A stretch of DNA of 20,343 bases from Gracilariopsis chorda (lineage: Eukaryota > Rhodophyta > Florideophyceae > Gracilariales > Gracilariaceae). The first letter of the stretch is position 1. Each line of letters begins with the position of its first letter. This document shows positions 1 to 9,199 of this stretch, one piece after another. The position numbers were made by a program, and so were the translations under genes. The notes under the pieces are model-generated. The model did not search any database. It was not told the origin of the DNA and saw only the letters and a list, made by a program, of their open reading frames with translations. Location: contig NBIV01000594.1 in the NCBI GenBank assembly GCA_003194525.1, forward strand, positions 1 through 20,343, given 5' to 3'.

Positions 1-94
1 CCTTTAAGTAGAGAACTGGTGTTGCACAATAGTTTCCCGCCTGACATATACGTATACATGTTGTATTCGTTGTCTCAAGATGTTCCTGACAACA

Positions 95-530
95 TCTGTA
101 ACTGGATTGTTTACAAACGTAATACTTTACTATGTACATATGCAATGCATTCTTATTTGGTCTTGGTTTCAGACGTCAATACATATCGAGTACGATTTAC
201 CTACGTATGCAACGTATAGATTGTTCCTATTCTGTTACAGCGTTCTACGTTTCTAGAACTGTACGGCCTTCTTATGCACTACATAGATTAAAACTATTTT
301 TGTTAGAAGGGTATACGTTTGCAGTACTGCGCAGCCTACGTATGCGCTACGTAAACTATAACTATTCTTGTTAGAAGGGTATACGTTTGCAGTACTGCGC
401 AACATACGTATGCGCAACGTAAACTATAACTATTTTTGTTAGAAGGGTATACATTTGAAGTACTGCGCAGCCTTCGTATGCACTACTTAAACTATAACTA
501 TTTTTGTTAGAAGGGTATACGTAGGTTGTA
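95..530. repeat. 68-bp tandem repeat array
   Basis: The motif GTTAGAAGGGTATACGT starts at 302, 370, 438 and 506, an exact 68-base period. Each unit also holds TACGTATGC, a TGCAGTACTGCGCA-like palindrome and an ACTATAACTATTTTTG tract. Diverged units extend the array leftwards: TGTTACAG at 233 is one period before 301, and CTACGTATGC at 201 is two periods (less one base) before 336; a still weaker unit starts near 165. The array stops about 180 bases before the start codon at 711, so it could act as a promoter-proximal repeat, but nothing proves a regulatory role. It is not a CRISPR array: there are no unique spacers. Confidence 0.85.
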
Positions 531-710
531 CTATACGTAATTTATTTTGTTGTTTGAGTAGGTTACGTTTCTATTTTACCTATTGTCCAATGTGCTGAAG
601 ATTGTGTACTTAAGCTAGAGCATACCCTAAAGTAACAGAAAACTTTTTTCCAAGCAGCCACCTACAACTTATATTACTCTACTTCTTCTTCTGAACTATT
701 TTCTAACACC

Positions 711-1088
711 ATGGCCGATATGTCCCAAACAGAGGTTCGCTACCTACAACTATGCTGTTTGCGCGGCCGCATGGATGCTATTCTACCGCACTTGGGAACA
801 TTATTGGAAAAAATGTGCATCATACAGGCTGCATTGAAGCACACTGATATGCACCGTTGCAATGTCAACTGTTTTGTTTTGGAAGAGATTTTGTGCTCCA
901 TTGGCCCAAACATCGACACCGTGTACACGGAATTGGAAGACTACCGCGTGCTTGGACGCAGCAAGGATTTGCCTGTTCGCTGGCCGTCAGAGATATCCAT
1001 GTGTGAGACGGGTTCAACGGGGCTGATAGAAGTTGAGGCTGTCGAGAGTGCCAGATCATACACGTGGTTGACTGATTCGTGCCAGTAG
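711..1088 (+). CDS. hypothetical 125-aa cysteine-containing protein
   Basis: The start is supported by a strong eukaryotic context (CACCATGG) after a pyrimidine-rich leader, and the frame is open to TAG at 1086. I do not recognise the family. The protein has eight cysteines, including CC at residues 15-16 and CNVNC near 50-54, and an amphipathic helical first half followed by an acidic, probably disordered C-terminus. There is no signal peptide or membrane segment. An AATAAA signal lies 42 bases past the stop, which supports a self-contained short transcription unit. The 68-bp repeat array lies upstream and a hairpin repeat array downstream. It shows no obvious link to the large genes further right and may be a lineage-specific gene. 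Confidence 0.55.
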   Translation: MADMSQTEVRYLQLCCLRGRMDAILPHLGTLLEKMCIIQAALKHTDMHRCNVNCFVLEEILCSIGPNIDTVYTELEDYRVLGRSKDLPVRWPSEISMCETGSTGLIEVEAVESARSYTWLTDSCQ

Positions 1089-1129
1089 GACAAATACTTT
1101 GATTACCATTGGCTATTCATTTGGAGGGA

Positions 1130-1135
1130 AATAAA
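1130..1135 (+). terminator. poly(A) signal of the 125-aa gene
   Basis: A canonical AATAAA hexamer lies 42 bases after the TAG stop and is followed by a TGTG/TTTATTG stretch, as expected of a eukaryotic 3' end. Confidence 0.5.
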
Positions 1136-1157
1136 TGTGCGTTTATTGATGTATTCT

Positions 1158-1212
1158 AAGGGGTCAAATTGCTCGTTGTCAAAGCAATCCTTAGGTAGGT
1201 TAGACAAGGGTG
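1158..1212 (+). repeat. direct repeat, copy 1
   Basis: The segment from TAAGGGG through CTCGTTGTC, AATCCTTAGGTAGGTTAGA is repeated imperfectly about 506 bases downstream (1663-1712, with AATCCTTAGATAGGTTAGA). The two copies bracket the 65-bp hairpin array and two further hairpins, so the intervening DNA may be an insertion or a local duplication. Confidence 0.6.
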
Positions 1213-1214
1213 AG

Positions 1215-1488
1215 AAGGGCCTTCGGCCCTACCACTCTTCCCTGCATTTGTAGCATATGCATCTTGCCTGCAGGAAAGAGTGGTAGGGCGGTCCTACCAT
1301 TCTTTCCTGCAGTGGTGACGTTTCCATCCTGCCTGCAGAAAATAGTGGTAGCGCCGCCCTACCACACTTTCCTGCAGTTGTGATTTCTGCATCTTGCCTG
1401 CAGGAAAGTGTGGTAGGGCCACCCTACCATTCTTTGCTGCAGTTGTGACGTCTGCATCTTGCCTGCAGGAAAGAGTGATAGGGCCGGA
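1215..1488. repeat. 65-bp tandem array of hairpin-forming units
   Basis: GCCTGCAG starts at 1266, 1331, 1396 and 1461, an exact 65-base period, with a partial diverged unit from about 1215. Each unit is itself an inverted repeat: GCAGGAAAGAGTGGTAGG pairs with CCTACCATTCTTTCCTGC around a four-base GC-rich centre, giving arms of about 18 bases with one or two mismatches. The flanking linker ends in TCTGCATCTT. The leftmost unit has a separate short stem, AGGGCC-TTC-GGCCCT. If transcribed, the RNA would be a string of similar hairpins. The array has no coding potential. Confidence 0.85.
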
Positions 1489-1518
1489 GCTTGAGCGGTG
1501 ATAAACCTGAGAATCAAA

Positions 1519-1538
1519 CGTTTTGGTTGTCCAAAACG
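1519..1538. repeat. short perfect inverted repeat
   Basis: CGTTTTGG and CCAAAACG are perfectly complementary around a TTGT loop. It lies just past the hairpin array and inside the direct-repeat bracket. Confidence 0.5.
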
Positions 1539-1597
1539 ATTGATTATCATTGGTGCAAAGAGTTGGCGTACCAAAAGGCTCAAAAAAAGAACATGAA

Positions 1598-1647
1598 GCA
1601 CGATTTTGGGTGCTGGCGCAGTTTGTGCCAAAAAAACGAAATCGTGC
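1598..1647. repeat. nested inverted repeat
   Basis: GCACGATTT (1598-1606) pairs perfectly with AAATCGTGC (1639-1647). Inside it, TTTTGG faces CCAAAA, so a two-part stem can form. With the 1519 hairpin this makes the whole 1215-1650 block unusually rich in secondary structure. Confidence 0.5.
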
Positions 1648-1662
1648 ATTTTACTTATTTTT

Positions 1663-1712
1663 TAAGGGTTGCCAAGGTCGTTGTCGCACAAATCCTTAGA
1701 TAGGTTAGAGAA
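1663..1712 (+). repeat. direct repeat, copy 2
   Basis: Imperfect partner of 1158-1212. The best match covers TAAGGG, TCGTTGTC and AATCCTTAGATAGGTTAGA. Confidence 0.6.
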
Positions 1713-2050
1713 GACAGCACGATGAATTTTTGCAATGCGTATGTGAATCTGGGTGTATGCTCTTGTTATATTGGCAGGGCGTCCACCCCAAAATTACCAT
1801 GCCCTGCCATCATGGCAAGACTATGCATCTGGATAAGCATCAAAATAGCCGGCGAGTCCACCGCACTGGCAGCGCCCTCACGACGCCCTGGCGCAGATGC
1901 TGCACAACATGCTGTTGCATAATGGCGGTTGCGTCTGGTTTGGAAATACGGCGGGTTAGAACGATGTTGCTGGAATCATCTGGTACTGTCACGGAGTACT
2001 GTATAGATACAAAAATACCCTGAAAAGAACAAACCTTTGCCAAGCTGGTT
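1713..2050. other. intergenic, no supported gene
   Basis: Short open frames exist here on both strands, but none has good start context, recognisable domains or consistent coding character. No repeat or RNA gene is evident. Confidence 0.4.
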
Positions 2051-2690
2051 TTACATGGCAGAGAAGTGTCCCCTAACCGGTTTTTATGGGTTATTATCTA
2101 GACCTAGTATTAATAAAAAGACACTATGCACACAGCCTAGTTGTCTATAGAAGCCTGGGGTTGGTGGCCTCCAAGCCAACTCGGGCCAGACCACTTCTCC
2201 TCCCTTTCGCAAACCCCATCTTCTCTTAGAGCAATCTGCTCCTCGCTGCCATCAACCACACTCATCACCACTCACCCCTTTACGTGTTGCGGCTTGGTCT
2301 CCCACATCCTCCCACGTGCTTGTACTACACTGCTTTTGTTTGGGTTCGTCTTTTGTAGCACGGTGCACTTCGGCCGCGCACTAGACCTAAGTTTTTGGTC
2401 CTGCGTGTAGGTCACTGCGCTATAATAGGATTGATCATCAGCACTACGCCAGATCTAAGGTTTTGATCGCGTAGGTTATCCGCTGGTGTAGTCTCTTTGC
2501 TACATTTTACCGGGCTTTGTCGCTCGTTTTGTTGTACGGCACTACCAAGTTTCTTTTCTACCTTGCATCTTGGTTCTTTGTCGCAGTTTGTGCCTACTCA
2601 GTACATTAGCGTTGCACGCCTGTGCTGGTACTCTCGAGCTACGAACCCATTTCTTGTCCTCTTTTAGCTAAGAAGAGCGCATATTAAGGA
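2050..2690 (+). mobile_element. possible LTR or repeat-derived segment
   Basis: A TATTAATAAAAAG box near 2108 is followed by a long pyrimidine-rich stretch (CTCCTCCC, CATCTTCTC, CACTCATCACCACTCACC) and pyrimidine/GT-rich DNA, a composition typical of LTR U3-R-U5 regions. An internal imperfect direct duplication is visible: CTAGACCTAAGTTTTTGGTC near 2380 and CCAGATCTAAGGTTTTGATC near 2450. TGGTACTCTCGAGC near 2631 weakly resembles a tRNA primer-binding site, but it does not fit a tRNA 3' end properly. No matching second LTR and no gag/pol frame were found, so this is a tentative call. Confidence 0.25.
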
Positions 2691-2699
2691 CTTTCTTTG

Positions 2700-3480
2700 T
2701 CCGGTGTCGTTTCCTCGTGAAAAATGACACTCACAGTGTATGTGGTTTTTGCCGTATGTCGTTCTTATAGCTTTCTTGATAAATGCCCCAGGTTTTATGC
2801 ATTAATATACCATTGCAAAATGGGGTTCGATATATAGAAAGCTGTAACTGATTGATATGACTACCTAGGGCACCTTTGTGGTGGACTCTTGCTTTCAGTC
2901 GAAGCACCTAATAATATTTTATTGAAATCGTTCACAAGACGTTACCAGATTCTTCCAATATTTGTGCCATTTCAGCGCGCAATTCAAGCTACATCTGCCT
3001 TCCAAAGCTCTGAGTGGGGAATGCGTGTTCTGTAGAGCTCATATTTTTGATTCTATGATCTGATGCCGTTACGAGGAGCGCGTAGAACGTGGAGTCAATT
3101 TACATCTAGGTGTCGTATTATTCAGTATACGCACCCGTATCGTTGGTCTTGATCATATCCTATACTTTACCAGACATATCCTTACAACCGAATGCGGGTT
3201 AAATATCAAAACTGCTTGAAAATCGGCTGAGAACACTCCGCCCGTCATAATCCAACAAAAAGTGTGTCAAGAGTCCCTGTGCTCCCACGACTGCATCGGG
3301 TAAACATAAGTCTTCCAGCAATGCTTTAATTGCCTCATCCAACTACTTCTGGTGGATGTAAAGCAACAAATTTGCAACACGTTTTTCACTTTCAACTTTG
3401 TTTTATAATTTGAACATATTCTGGAACTCTGGCAAAGTATTTAGGGTTTTACAAAAAATAGAATTATTTTATATCTTTTG
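2700..3480. other. AT-rich intergenic DNA, no supported gene
   Basis: No frame of useful length or character is present. An inverted repeat of about ten bases (ATAGCTTTCT near 2767 with AGAAAGCTGT near 2836) encloses an AT-rich stretch; its role is unknown. Confidence 0.4.
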
Positions 3481-3499
3481 TAAATAGATATGGCACAAG

Positions 3500-3740
3500 G
3501 AGGTCCAACTCTCGAACTGCGGTGGTGCCAGATCGAATTCCGCAGGTGCCAGAACGATTTCTAAAGGTGCCAGGAACATTCTGGAGGTGCCATGACGAAT
3601 TCGGGAGGTGCTATGGCAAATTCTGGAGGTCCCAGGACAAATTCAGGAGGCGCTAGAGCCAACTCGGGAGGGGCCAAAACATATTCTGGAGCACCAGAAC
3701 AAGCTCTGCAGGGGATAGAGCGAACTTGGAGGGGCCAGGG
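3500..3740 (+). repeat. 21-bp minisatellite encoding an NSGGA-type heptapeptide
   Basis: The TTC/CTC core of AATTCTGGAGGTGCC-like units recurs at 3517, 3538, 3559, 3579, 3600, 3621, 3642, 3663 and 3684, with steps of 20 or 21 bases and mostly exactly 21. A 21-base unit keeps frame, so the plus strand reads as a run of NSGGAxx heptapeptides and the minus strand as APPEFxx. Further degenerate units continue to about 3740 with a one-base slip. It leads directly into proline-rich plus-strand coding debris, suggesting a disordered repeat region of a former protein. Confidence 0.75.
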
Positions 3741-4027
3741 TGAACTCAGGCGGCGCAAGGCCAGGAGATGGAAGACCTCGACGATTGCCAGTTCTTCCCG
3801 CTACAGATGAGACGCCGGTAAATGAGAGCGGAGCGCACGTGCAAGTACCCCTTGTTCCTGCCGTGGAAGACGAACTGACACCTGCACCTACGTGCGTCGC
3901 TTGGGCAAGTGGTTCCATACCCACATCACGACCAACTTCCTCTCCTATGCCTCCACCACTTCCACCACTACCTGCGCCTGCCATCAACGATGAGGGCAAC
4001 ACAACCGTGGAGACAGATGCGGGTCCT

Positions 4028-4228
4028 CTGCCGCAAGTTGAAGAAGAAGAAACAGGTGCCGGCTTCCGATGGATGTGGAAGAGGGCGAGATCATTCCCGC
4101 TCCTTGACAGCCACCACAGCAACCTGTTCTGCCACAAGTTGAAAAAGAAGAAGAGAGATGCCAGTTACCATGGAAGTTGAAGACGATGAGATCATTCCTG
4201 CTCCCTTACACCCACCAAAGCAGCCGCA
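4028..4228 (+). repeat. 101-bp tandem duplication
   Basis: Two diverged copies begin at 4028 and 4129. Shared landmarks are CTGCCRCAAGTTGAA, GATGTGGAAG/GAAGTTGAAG, GAGATCATTCC and GCTCC. It lies within Pro/Glu-rich coding debris. Confidence 0.65.
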
Positions 4229-4300
4229 ACAGCCGCAGCAGCCGCAACAGCCGCAGCAGCCGCAACAGCCGCAGCAGCTGCAGCAGCCACAGCAGTTACA
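4217..4300 (+). repeat. 9-bp CAGCCGCAA repeat (PQQ-coding)
   Basis: Repeats of CAGCCGCAA/CAGCCGCAG encode PQQ triplets in the frame of 4158-4367. This is a coding-type microsatellite drifting to CAGCTG and CAGTTA at its right end. Confidence 0.7.
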
Positions 4301-4379
4301 GCACCCGCACCAGCACAGCAGCTGCTTGATACGACGATCATTGCAGTCTGCTGGACGTCAGGATTGAGGACTGTGGGAT

Positions 4380-6038
4380 CCTGTAGCAGCTGATGCTTGG
4401 AATCTTCAAGCCATCCGTGCAAACGTTCCAGAGTTTAGACGCTTTCCACTGCGGTTCAACGGCGATGCGGAAGATTCGGCGAGTACTCCCACATGCTTTC
4501 CTCCTGCCCGTACCCAGACTAGACATTGAGAATTTTATAGCTGCAAGTACTGCCGATGCGTTTTGCTTGGCAAAGAGACCACCAGAGTGTGCTGTGGAAT
4601 GAAAAGAATGTCAGGATAAGATGTAACTTTCTTCAGAAGGTATAGCAACGAGTTGGTTTGAACTCTTTATAGCCTGAAAGCTTTTCGATCTCACTTCCTC
4701 AACTTCAATACACTCTTTGCAACGACGTAAGCGTATATGGAAATATCTTATTTGACGGGAGGCGGTCCTTCCTTTCTCAGACTTGAGGGCAATGCAGCTC
4801 TCGCTCTCCCCACGCAGAAGCAACACAACAAGCGCTACAGGTTTTTTTTTGGGTACCGGTCCGCTTTACTTGGCTCTATCTCACTATGCGCGTGCCAATC
4901 TGCGTGCGATCACTCAGGAATTCAACGTAAGCCACATTTTATCTAAGTTGTACGATGTGATCCAGCCGAAGCCAGACGTGGTGCGCCAGCGTTACTGATC
5001 CATGCTTAGCACGCAACAAGAACAACAAAACTCAGAGACCGCCGTAGATATCAGCGTGCATGCAGCGGAACAAGGAGTAATCGTACATGAATACAAAGGA
5101 ACCCAAAGTGCCACAGGCAGTGCTCCTCATGCAGGTGCTGGCCCTCTCCCTGAAGATGTTCCTGGTGGGGGGCCACCAATTATGAGAACGCTCGTAGTTA
5201 ATCCGACTGGCCTGTACCAAGTGGAGTCTCAAGTACCGTGCTTGGTAAAATGAACTGTAACAGAAGAGCACGCTGCAGTGACGACTGCTGCTTGCTGCTG
5301 GAGCAGGGGGAATTTCGAATGCTGCAAACAACGCGCAAGAGTGGTACTGACTCCAAAAACTTGCATCTGAACTTGCAGAGAAGGAACTTTCCCTCACGGC
5401 GATCAGCACTACCCATTTGACATCGGGCTGTTTCTGAAGGCAAGGAAATCCACACAGCAAAAGCTCAGGCCTCAGCTTCAACTAGTGGAAGCTCCGAAAG
5501 CGCAAGTGGGCTAAGAACGCGAAGCAACGTTTGTACTCAGACAACATCCTCCTAAACAGTGGACCGTTGATGCAGATTTGGATGCTTCGCAATCACACAA
5601 ACATTGAAGACATGAGACTGTGGTTTCTGGAGAGAGAACAACAGGCGCCATGGTAAAAAAGCAAAAAATCCAGCAAGCAGAACAGCAAAATGGCCTAGTG
5701 TCACCATCCCAGTTCGCGCGAATGGCACGTATCTCTCTACCCAATGACACAGTCAACTCAGCAGCGTACTGGAACAACAAGCACATGGATGTACAAGCAG
5801 TCGTGTCGCAGAGAGAGCTTTCCTCCCTTTTCATTCCAATAACCATACACATCTGGCGAGAGAACATCCAGCCCCTTGGTATGGACACGGGCAATCGTAA
5901 CGCGTTTAAAGCACAGAGTAACGCCATGGACCGTTTGACGGACCGGATGTGATTGCATGGGTGTGCAACCAGTACGGAAACGTATTCATGAAGGACTTCT
6001 AGAAGAACACGGAGCACATCTTTGAAATGAAGTGCTAG
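4380..6038 (+). pseudogene. decayed plus-strand gene, possible 2OG-oxygenase relic
   Basis: Several short, protein-like plus-strand stretches follow one another in different frames: about 4382-4530, 4783-4998, 5002-5253 and 5620-5952. The last contains YWNNKHMDVQ (an HxD-type motif near 5780), then changes frame near 5935 to read GPDVIAWVCNQYG before TAG at 6000. That last phrase resembles SAPDAFMIWVCERS, which follows the HTDF motif of the dioxygenase-like domain encoded at 12225-13583. The HxD-to-PD distance differs (about 54 against 26 residues), so homology is only suggested. No intact reading frame remains. It may be a diverged dead paralogue of the dioxygenase gene or an unrelated gene with introns I cannot place. 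Confidence 0.3.
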
Positions 6039-6049
6039 GGGCTTGCACC

Positions 6050-6770
6050 AACGTCTAGTAGAATACTAGTCCAAAAGCCAAGTGGGGAAGTAGTACCTAC
6101 TAGGGGTAGCGGCGGCAGAGTACCAGCCACTAGATGACAGTCCACTGGGTCTAGTTGTGTCGTGGTACCTTATGACGTGCGGGTGCAATGGGCGGGCGTT
6201 ATCTGAGGTCCCTAAATGTCGGGCGCACTCGTAACAATGGCTTGGAAGCCTGTATCTACTGGAAGCTTGGGGGCGACTACAGGACGGAGTTGGTGCTTGC
6301 CTTTACTCCTCAGTGGCCGCCTGCACTCCAGCCAACTAACATAGTCGGCGAGATGCTCTAGACCACCGGTAAATACTACAAAATACTTAAACAAAATACT
6401 ACATTATTCTACAGTGCACTGTACTGCAGTGCCAGGTCCACCAGAGGTCACCCTTCAGATCACAATTATCTCTGACCCACGTGGCTTATATTGACACGTG
6501 CCAGTAGTGCTCTGGTCCTTCGTCCACCCCTTCGGCACTCCAGCTTGACATTCATTCTGACCTCAGGGCCATTGTACTACATACTTCCCCCATAAGTTTC
6601 TTGCCGCCTCGGCAGCACTCACCGTCGCCCACCTCTTCTTCGACGCCCATTTCCGTGTACTCCTGTTTAAAGATTCGCTGGGATAGCTGCACTAGCGCTG
6701 ATCGCCATCCCAATGGTCTATTGGTTCGTGTAGCACCCCCCTACTAGGCCTTAGTAAGGGCTGGGAAGGA
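6050..6770. other. intergenic with short repeats and two CACGTG boxes
   Basis: No gene is supported. Visible structure: CTAGTA-GAA-TACTAG hairpin near 6054, an AAATACTACAAAATACTTAAACAAAATACTACA direct repeat near 6369, an ACAGTGCACTGT palindrome near 6411, and CACGTG at 6478 and 6495 flanking TTATATTGA. The paired E-box/G-box motifs beside a TATA-like string could be promoter elements, but they have no clear target gene. Confidence 0.35.
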
Positions 6771-7218
6771 CATGGATCGCCCATTGGTCGTGCCCGCGTT
6801 CCTGTTTTGTATTGAATGCCAGTGGCCACGGGGATGGGTGCATCACTTGTGGGTCTATTGGGCGCCCACTTCTACAACCAGGGTGTCGCTACTGCGCGTT
6901 AGCAACCACTTCGTTCGCTTTGGTTCTTTTGGGTCGTCCCTTCTACCACCACGGCGATTGGGCGCGGAGACCGTTGATCTCCAGTTTATATTGCACCTGA
7001 AAACCTCCCACTACGACCCTTGGCCATCCTGCTTGGTGATTACTACACTCGGCATGTCTTTTGGAACAGATTCGTTTTTAACCCATTAGGGCCCTCGCCC
7101 GCTGTACGACGACGGTGAACGCATCCTGCGGTTCGGACGTCATTTTTGAATCCTCTCCAATGGCTTTAGTCCCCGCCAGCAGCGCGTACGCCCATTCTGG
7201 AAGAGGTATGACCATACC

Positions 7219-8379
7219 TTGGGGCGCAATCCGATGGCCGTAAGGAGTACCCATTTGCCCAGTTCGGTCAAGGAATTTATCAGCTACCAGGCCCAATGTG
7301 TGGACGGCCGCAGATTCGCGGCAATTCCGAATTATGTCCATGAGAAGAAGAACGCGCGAGAGACCTCTTGGTACAACTGTTGGCTACATCCCTCCACGGA
7401 CTTCCAAGTGGTGGCGCATTGCCGTACCGTGGTACCCCCGGACATGCCCTACGCCCGTTGTGAAGAAGAAGCATACTACCCAAGTAGGGTTAACCGGCTC
7501 CTCGTGGACCTATACCTCTTACACGGTGAGCCCCGGTATTCGTTCCCGCATGGCGAACACAACCTTCTGGGGCTGATATGCTACAAGCCGCCTTATGATC
7601 AGCTCTACTGGATTACCAACAGGTCCTATTGAAATGACATGATCGAACCCGACAGCCGTACCCAGACTAATTTGAAGTACTTCATCTGCTGGCATCAGGT
7701 CTAAATCCATGACATATCGCCATCCCGTAGGGCCCATGTCTACCTTCCAATGCGCCCGGGCAGTGTTAGCCCTGACGCACCCATTTGGCATGCATCTAAT
7801 CTCCTCATGGTCCCTACTTCGTCCATTGTGGCTTATTACACCACCCAACGCCAGGGCGAATTCCGTCAGCGGCTCCGTTGGCTTACCTGGCTGGTCTTCT
7901 TTGTGGAATGGGCGGTATTCTGCCTCGTGGTCTTTTTCGATACTGCTTGTAACGGCGTGCATGCAAATGTCCGTGAGGCTGACCATCGTATTTGGAATGA
8001 AGAAATCATTCCGAGTCCTGAGGCCCGATTGGTGCCCCTGCCTCCCCGCCTCATCGCGTTCATTCGCGAGCTAGGGTTGCAGAATATAGTCCGAGGGACT
8101 GCGTATAGCGCGGAGCAAACGGAGGAGCTTTTAGATTATTTACTTCAGGTCCATTGGGCGAAAAACCCTGGATAATTGTAGTACGACTACGTGGCAGACG
8201 AGCTCTGGCTGATTCCAGAGCATCCTTTGGGTCGCGACGATGGCAAGGCCTACGAGGCAAAGCCCTTATTGGATACCCCAGTCGACTTACTGCATCGGAC
8301 CCTCCCGGATTATTATCTGCAGGCCATTGGGTTTGATGCCGCTTGCCTACGACCTCCTTCCGCTGTTCCTTCGCCCTAA
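7219..8379 (+). pseudogene. long plus-strand relic with in-frame stops
   Basis: One plus-strand frame stays protein-like over about 1.1 kb and is broken by only four stops: TGA 7630, TAA 7702, TAA 8173 and TAG 8179. It contains 7219-7629 (aromatic- and charge-rich), a strongly hydrophobic stretch that could span a membrane (WLTWLVFFVEWAVFCLVVFF, about 7879-7938), then a G-initial-codon-biased segment with EEIIPSPEARL and AEQTEELLDYLL, and ADELWLIPEHPLG up to TAA at 8377. Codon pattern favours this strand at least over 7980-8380. The antisense frame (7519-7986) is also open but breaks up sooner. I do not recognise the family; repeat-element origin is possible given the surroundings. Confidence 0.35.
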
Positions 8380-9165
8380 CTGGTCGCTGGCAAATTAAGT
8401 AAAGCCTTGAGCCCTCAATAATGTCTACATGGGTCCTAGTTTGGGATTTCTGTGCTTATATTCGTCGCTCCCCTATTGTAGACCCACGGCTCTCCGTTTG
8501 TAAGGTCAGCTGTTAGGCCTTCAGGCATTATTTTCGCGTCTCACATCCTCTGGGACTCTATTTATCGTGGACGTAGGGTGGGTTCCTTCCGGCCATTCTG
8601 GTTAAGTTTAACCTTCAGGCCCTGAGTCCTTGTTCAAGTCCCATGGTCCGTGTTTTGTGAGGTCAAACCTTACACCTTTGGCCATCACTTGCACCCTTCA
8701 GAACCATTGGGACCCTTTTTTGAAGTTCAATTACGGGGGTCTGTAGTCGTTGCGGTTCCCGTTCGGCCATAGTTCCGCCTGATGAAGACAGTGAAGGCGG
8801 TGCCGAGGGAGGCGGTTCAAGGACGCGCCGTGGCACGCGCGCAGTCCTATTGGTCGGAGGCGGTTTGTGGTGACGTCAAAATTATCTTGTGTCAATAATT
8901 TCCCCCCCTCCTTAAGGGCACGCTCCATGTGGCCACCAGTACGCGTGTGTAGCGAGAACGTCTGCAGAGCGGCTCTGACAAGCGATTAGTTCCCCATGGG
9001 TGGCCTTTGGTAGAGTTACACCTTGGGTCTCACAGTGCAATTTGCACTTCACAGGCCCTTCGGATGTGCTTTTCTAAGGCCAGTTCCGTAGGTCCAAAGT
9101 TGGCGTTTCCACTGTTCTCCATGCCGGAGTGTCGAGGAGGACGGAGCGAGCGGCCCGGCCAGGAG
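8380..9165. other. non-coding or decayed DNA with a diverged direct repeat
   Basis: No supported gene. An imperfect direct repeat of about 90 bases links 8809-8900 to 9165-9260, spaced about 356 bases; shared landmarks are AGGCGG, CCGTGGCA(C/T)GCGCG and CCTATTGG. CCTTCAGG-like and CCATTGGG-like words recur through 8510-8720. These suggest old repeat-derived DNA. Confidence 0.35.
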
Positions 9166-9199
9166 GCGGATTGCCGATGCACCGTGGCATGCGCGCGTG

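Larger units (their letters stand above)
3740..4367 (+). pseudogene. Pro/Glu/Gln-rich coding debris
   Basis: After the heptapeptide repeats, a 146-residue frame (3740-4180) continues with NSGGARPGDGR and is rich in Pro, Ala and Glu (PPPLPPLPAPA, LPQVEEEETG). A 101-base segment is tandemly duplicated: CTGCCGCAAGTTGAA at 4028 and CTGCCACAAGTTGAA at 4129. Both copies contain a conserved reading of the type (D/E)VE(E/D)(G/D)EIIPAP, but in a frame different from the upstream one, so at least one frameshift has occurred. The tail (4158-4367) is a PQQ repeat. No catalytic domain is visible. This looks like low-complexity protein sequence losing its frame; it could alternatively be exons of a spliced gene. 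Confidence 0.4.

Noticed and set aside
95..1488. CRISPR array
   Set aside because: The 68-bp and 65-bp arrays are head-to-tail repeats of the whole unit with no unique spacers, in a eukaryotic setting.
2628..2655. Retroelement primer-binding site (TGGTACTCTCGAGC...)
   Set aside because: The complement does not form a proper tRNA T-arm and acceptor, and no paired LTR is visible.
3643..4137. 164-codon minus-strand frame (APPEF repeats, Gly/Ser-rich)
   Set aside because: Mirror of the repeat-coding plus strand; repeat units divisible by three keep both strands open.
7519..7986. 155-codon minus-strand frame
   Set aside because: Antisense of the plus-strand relic in the codon-aligned phase; its extension beyond 7986 gains several stops while the plus frame stays open to 8173, so the plus strand was preferred, with low certainty.
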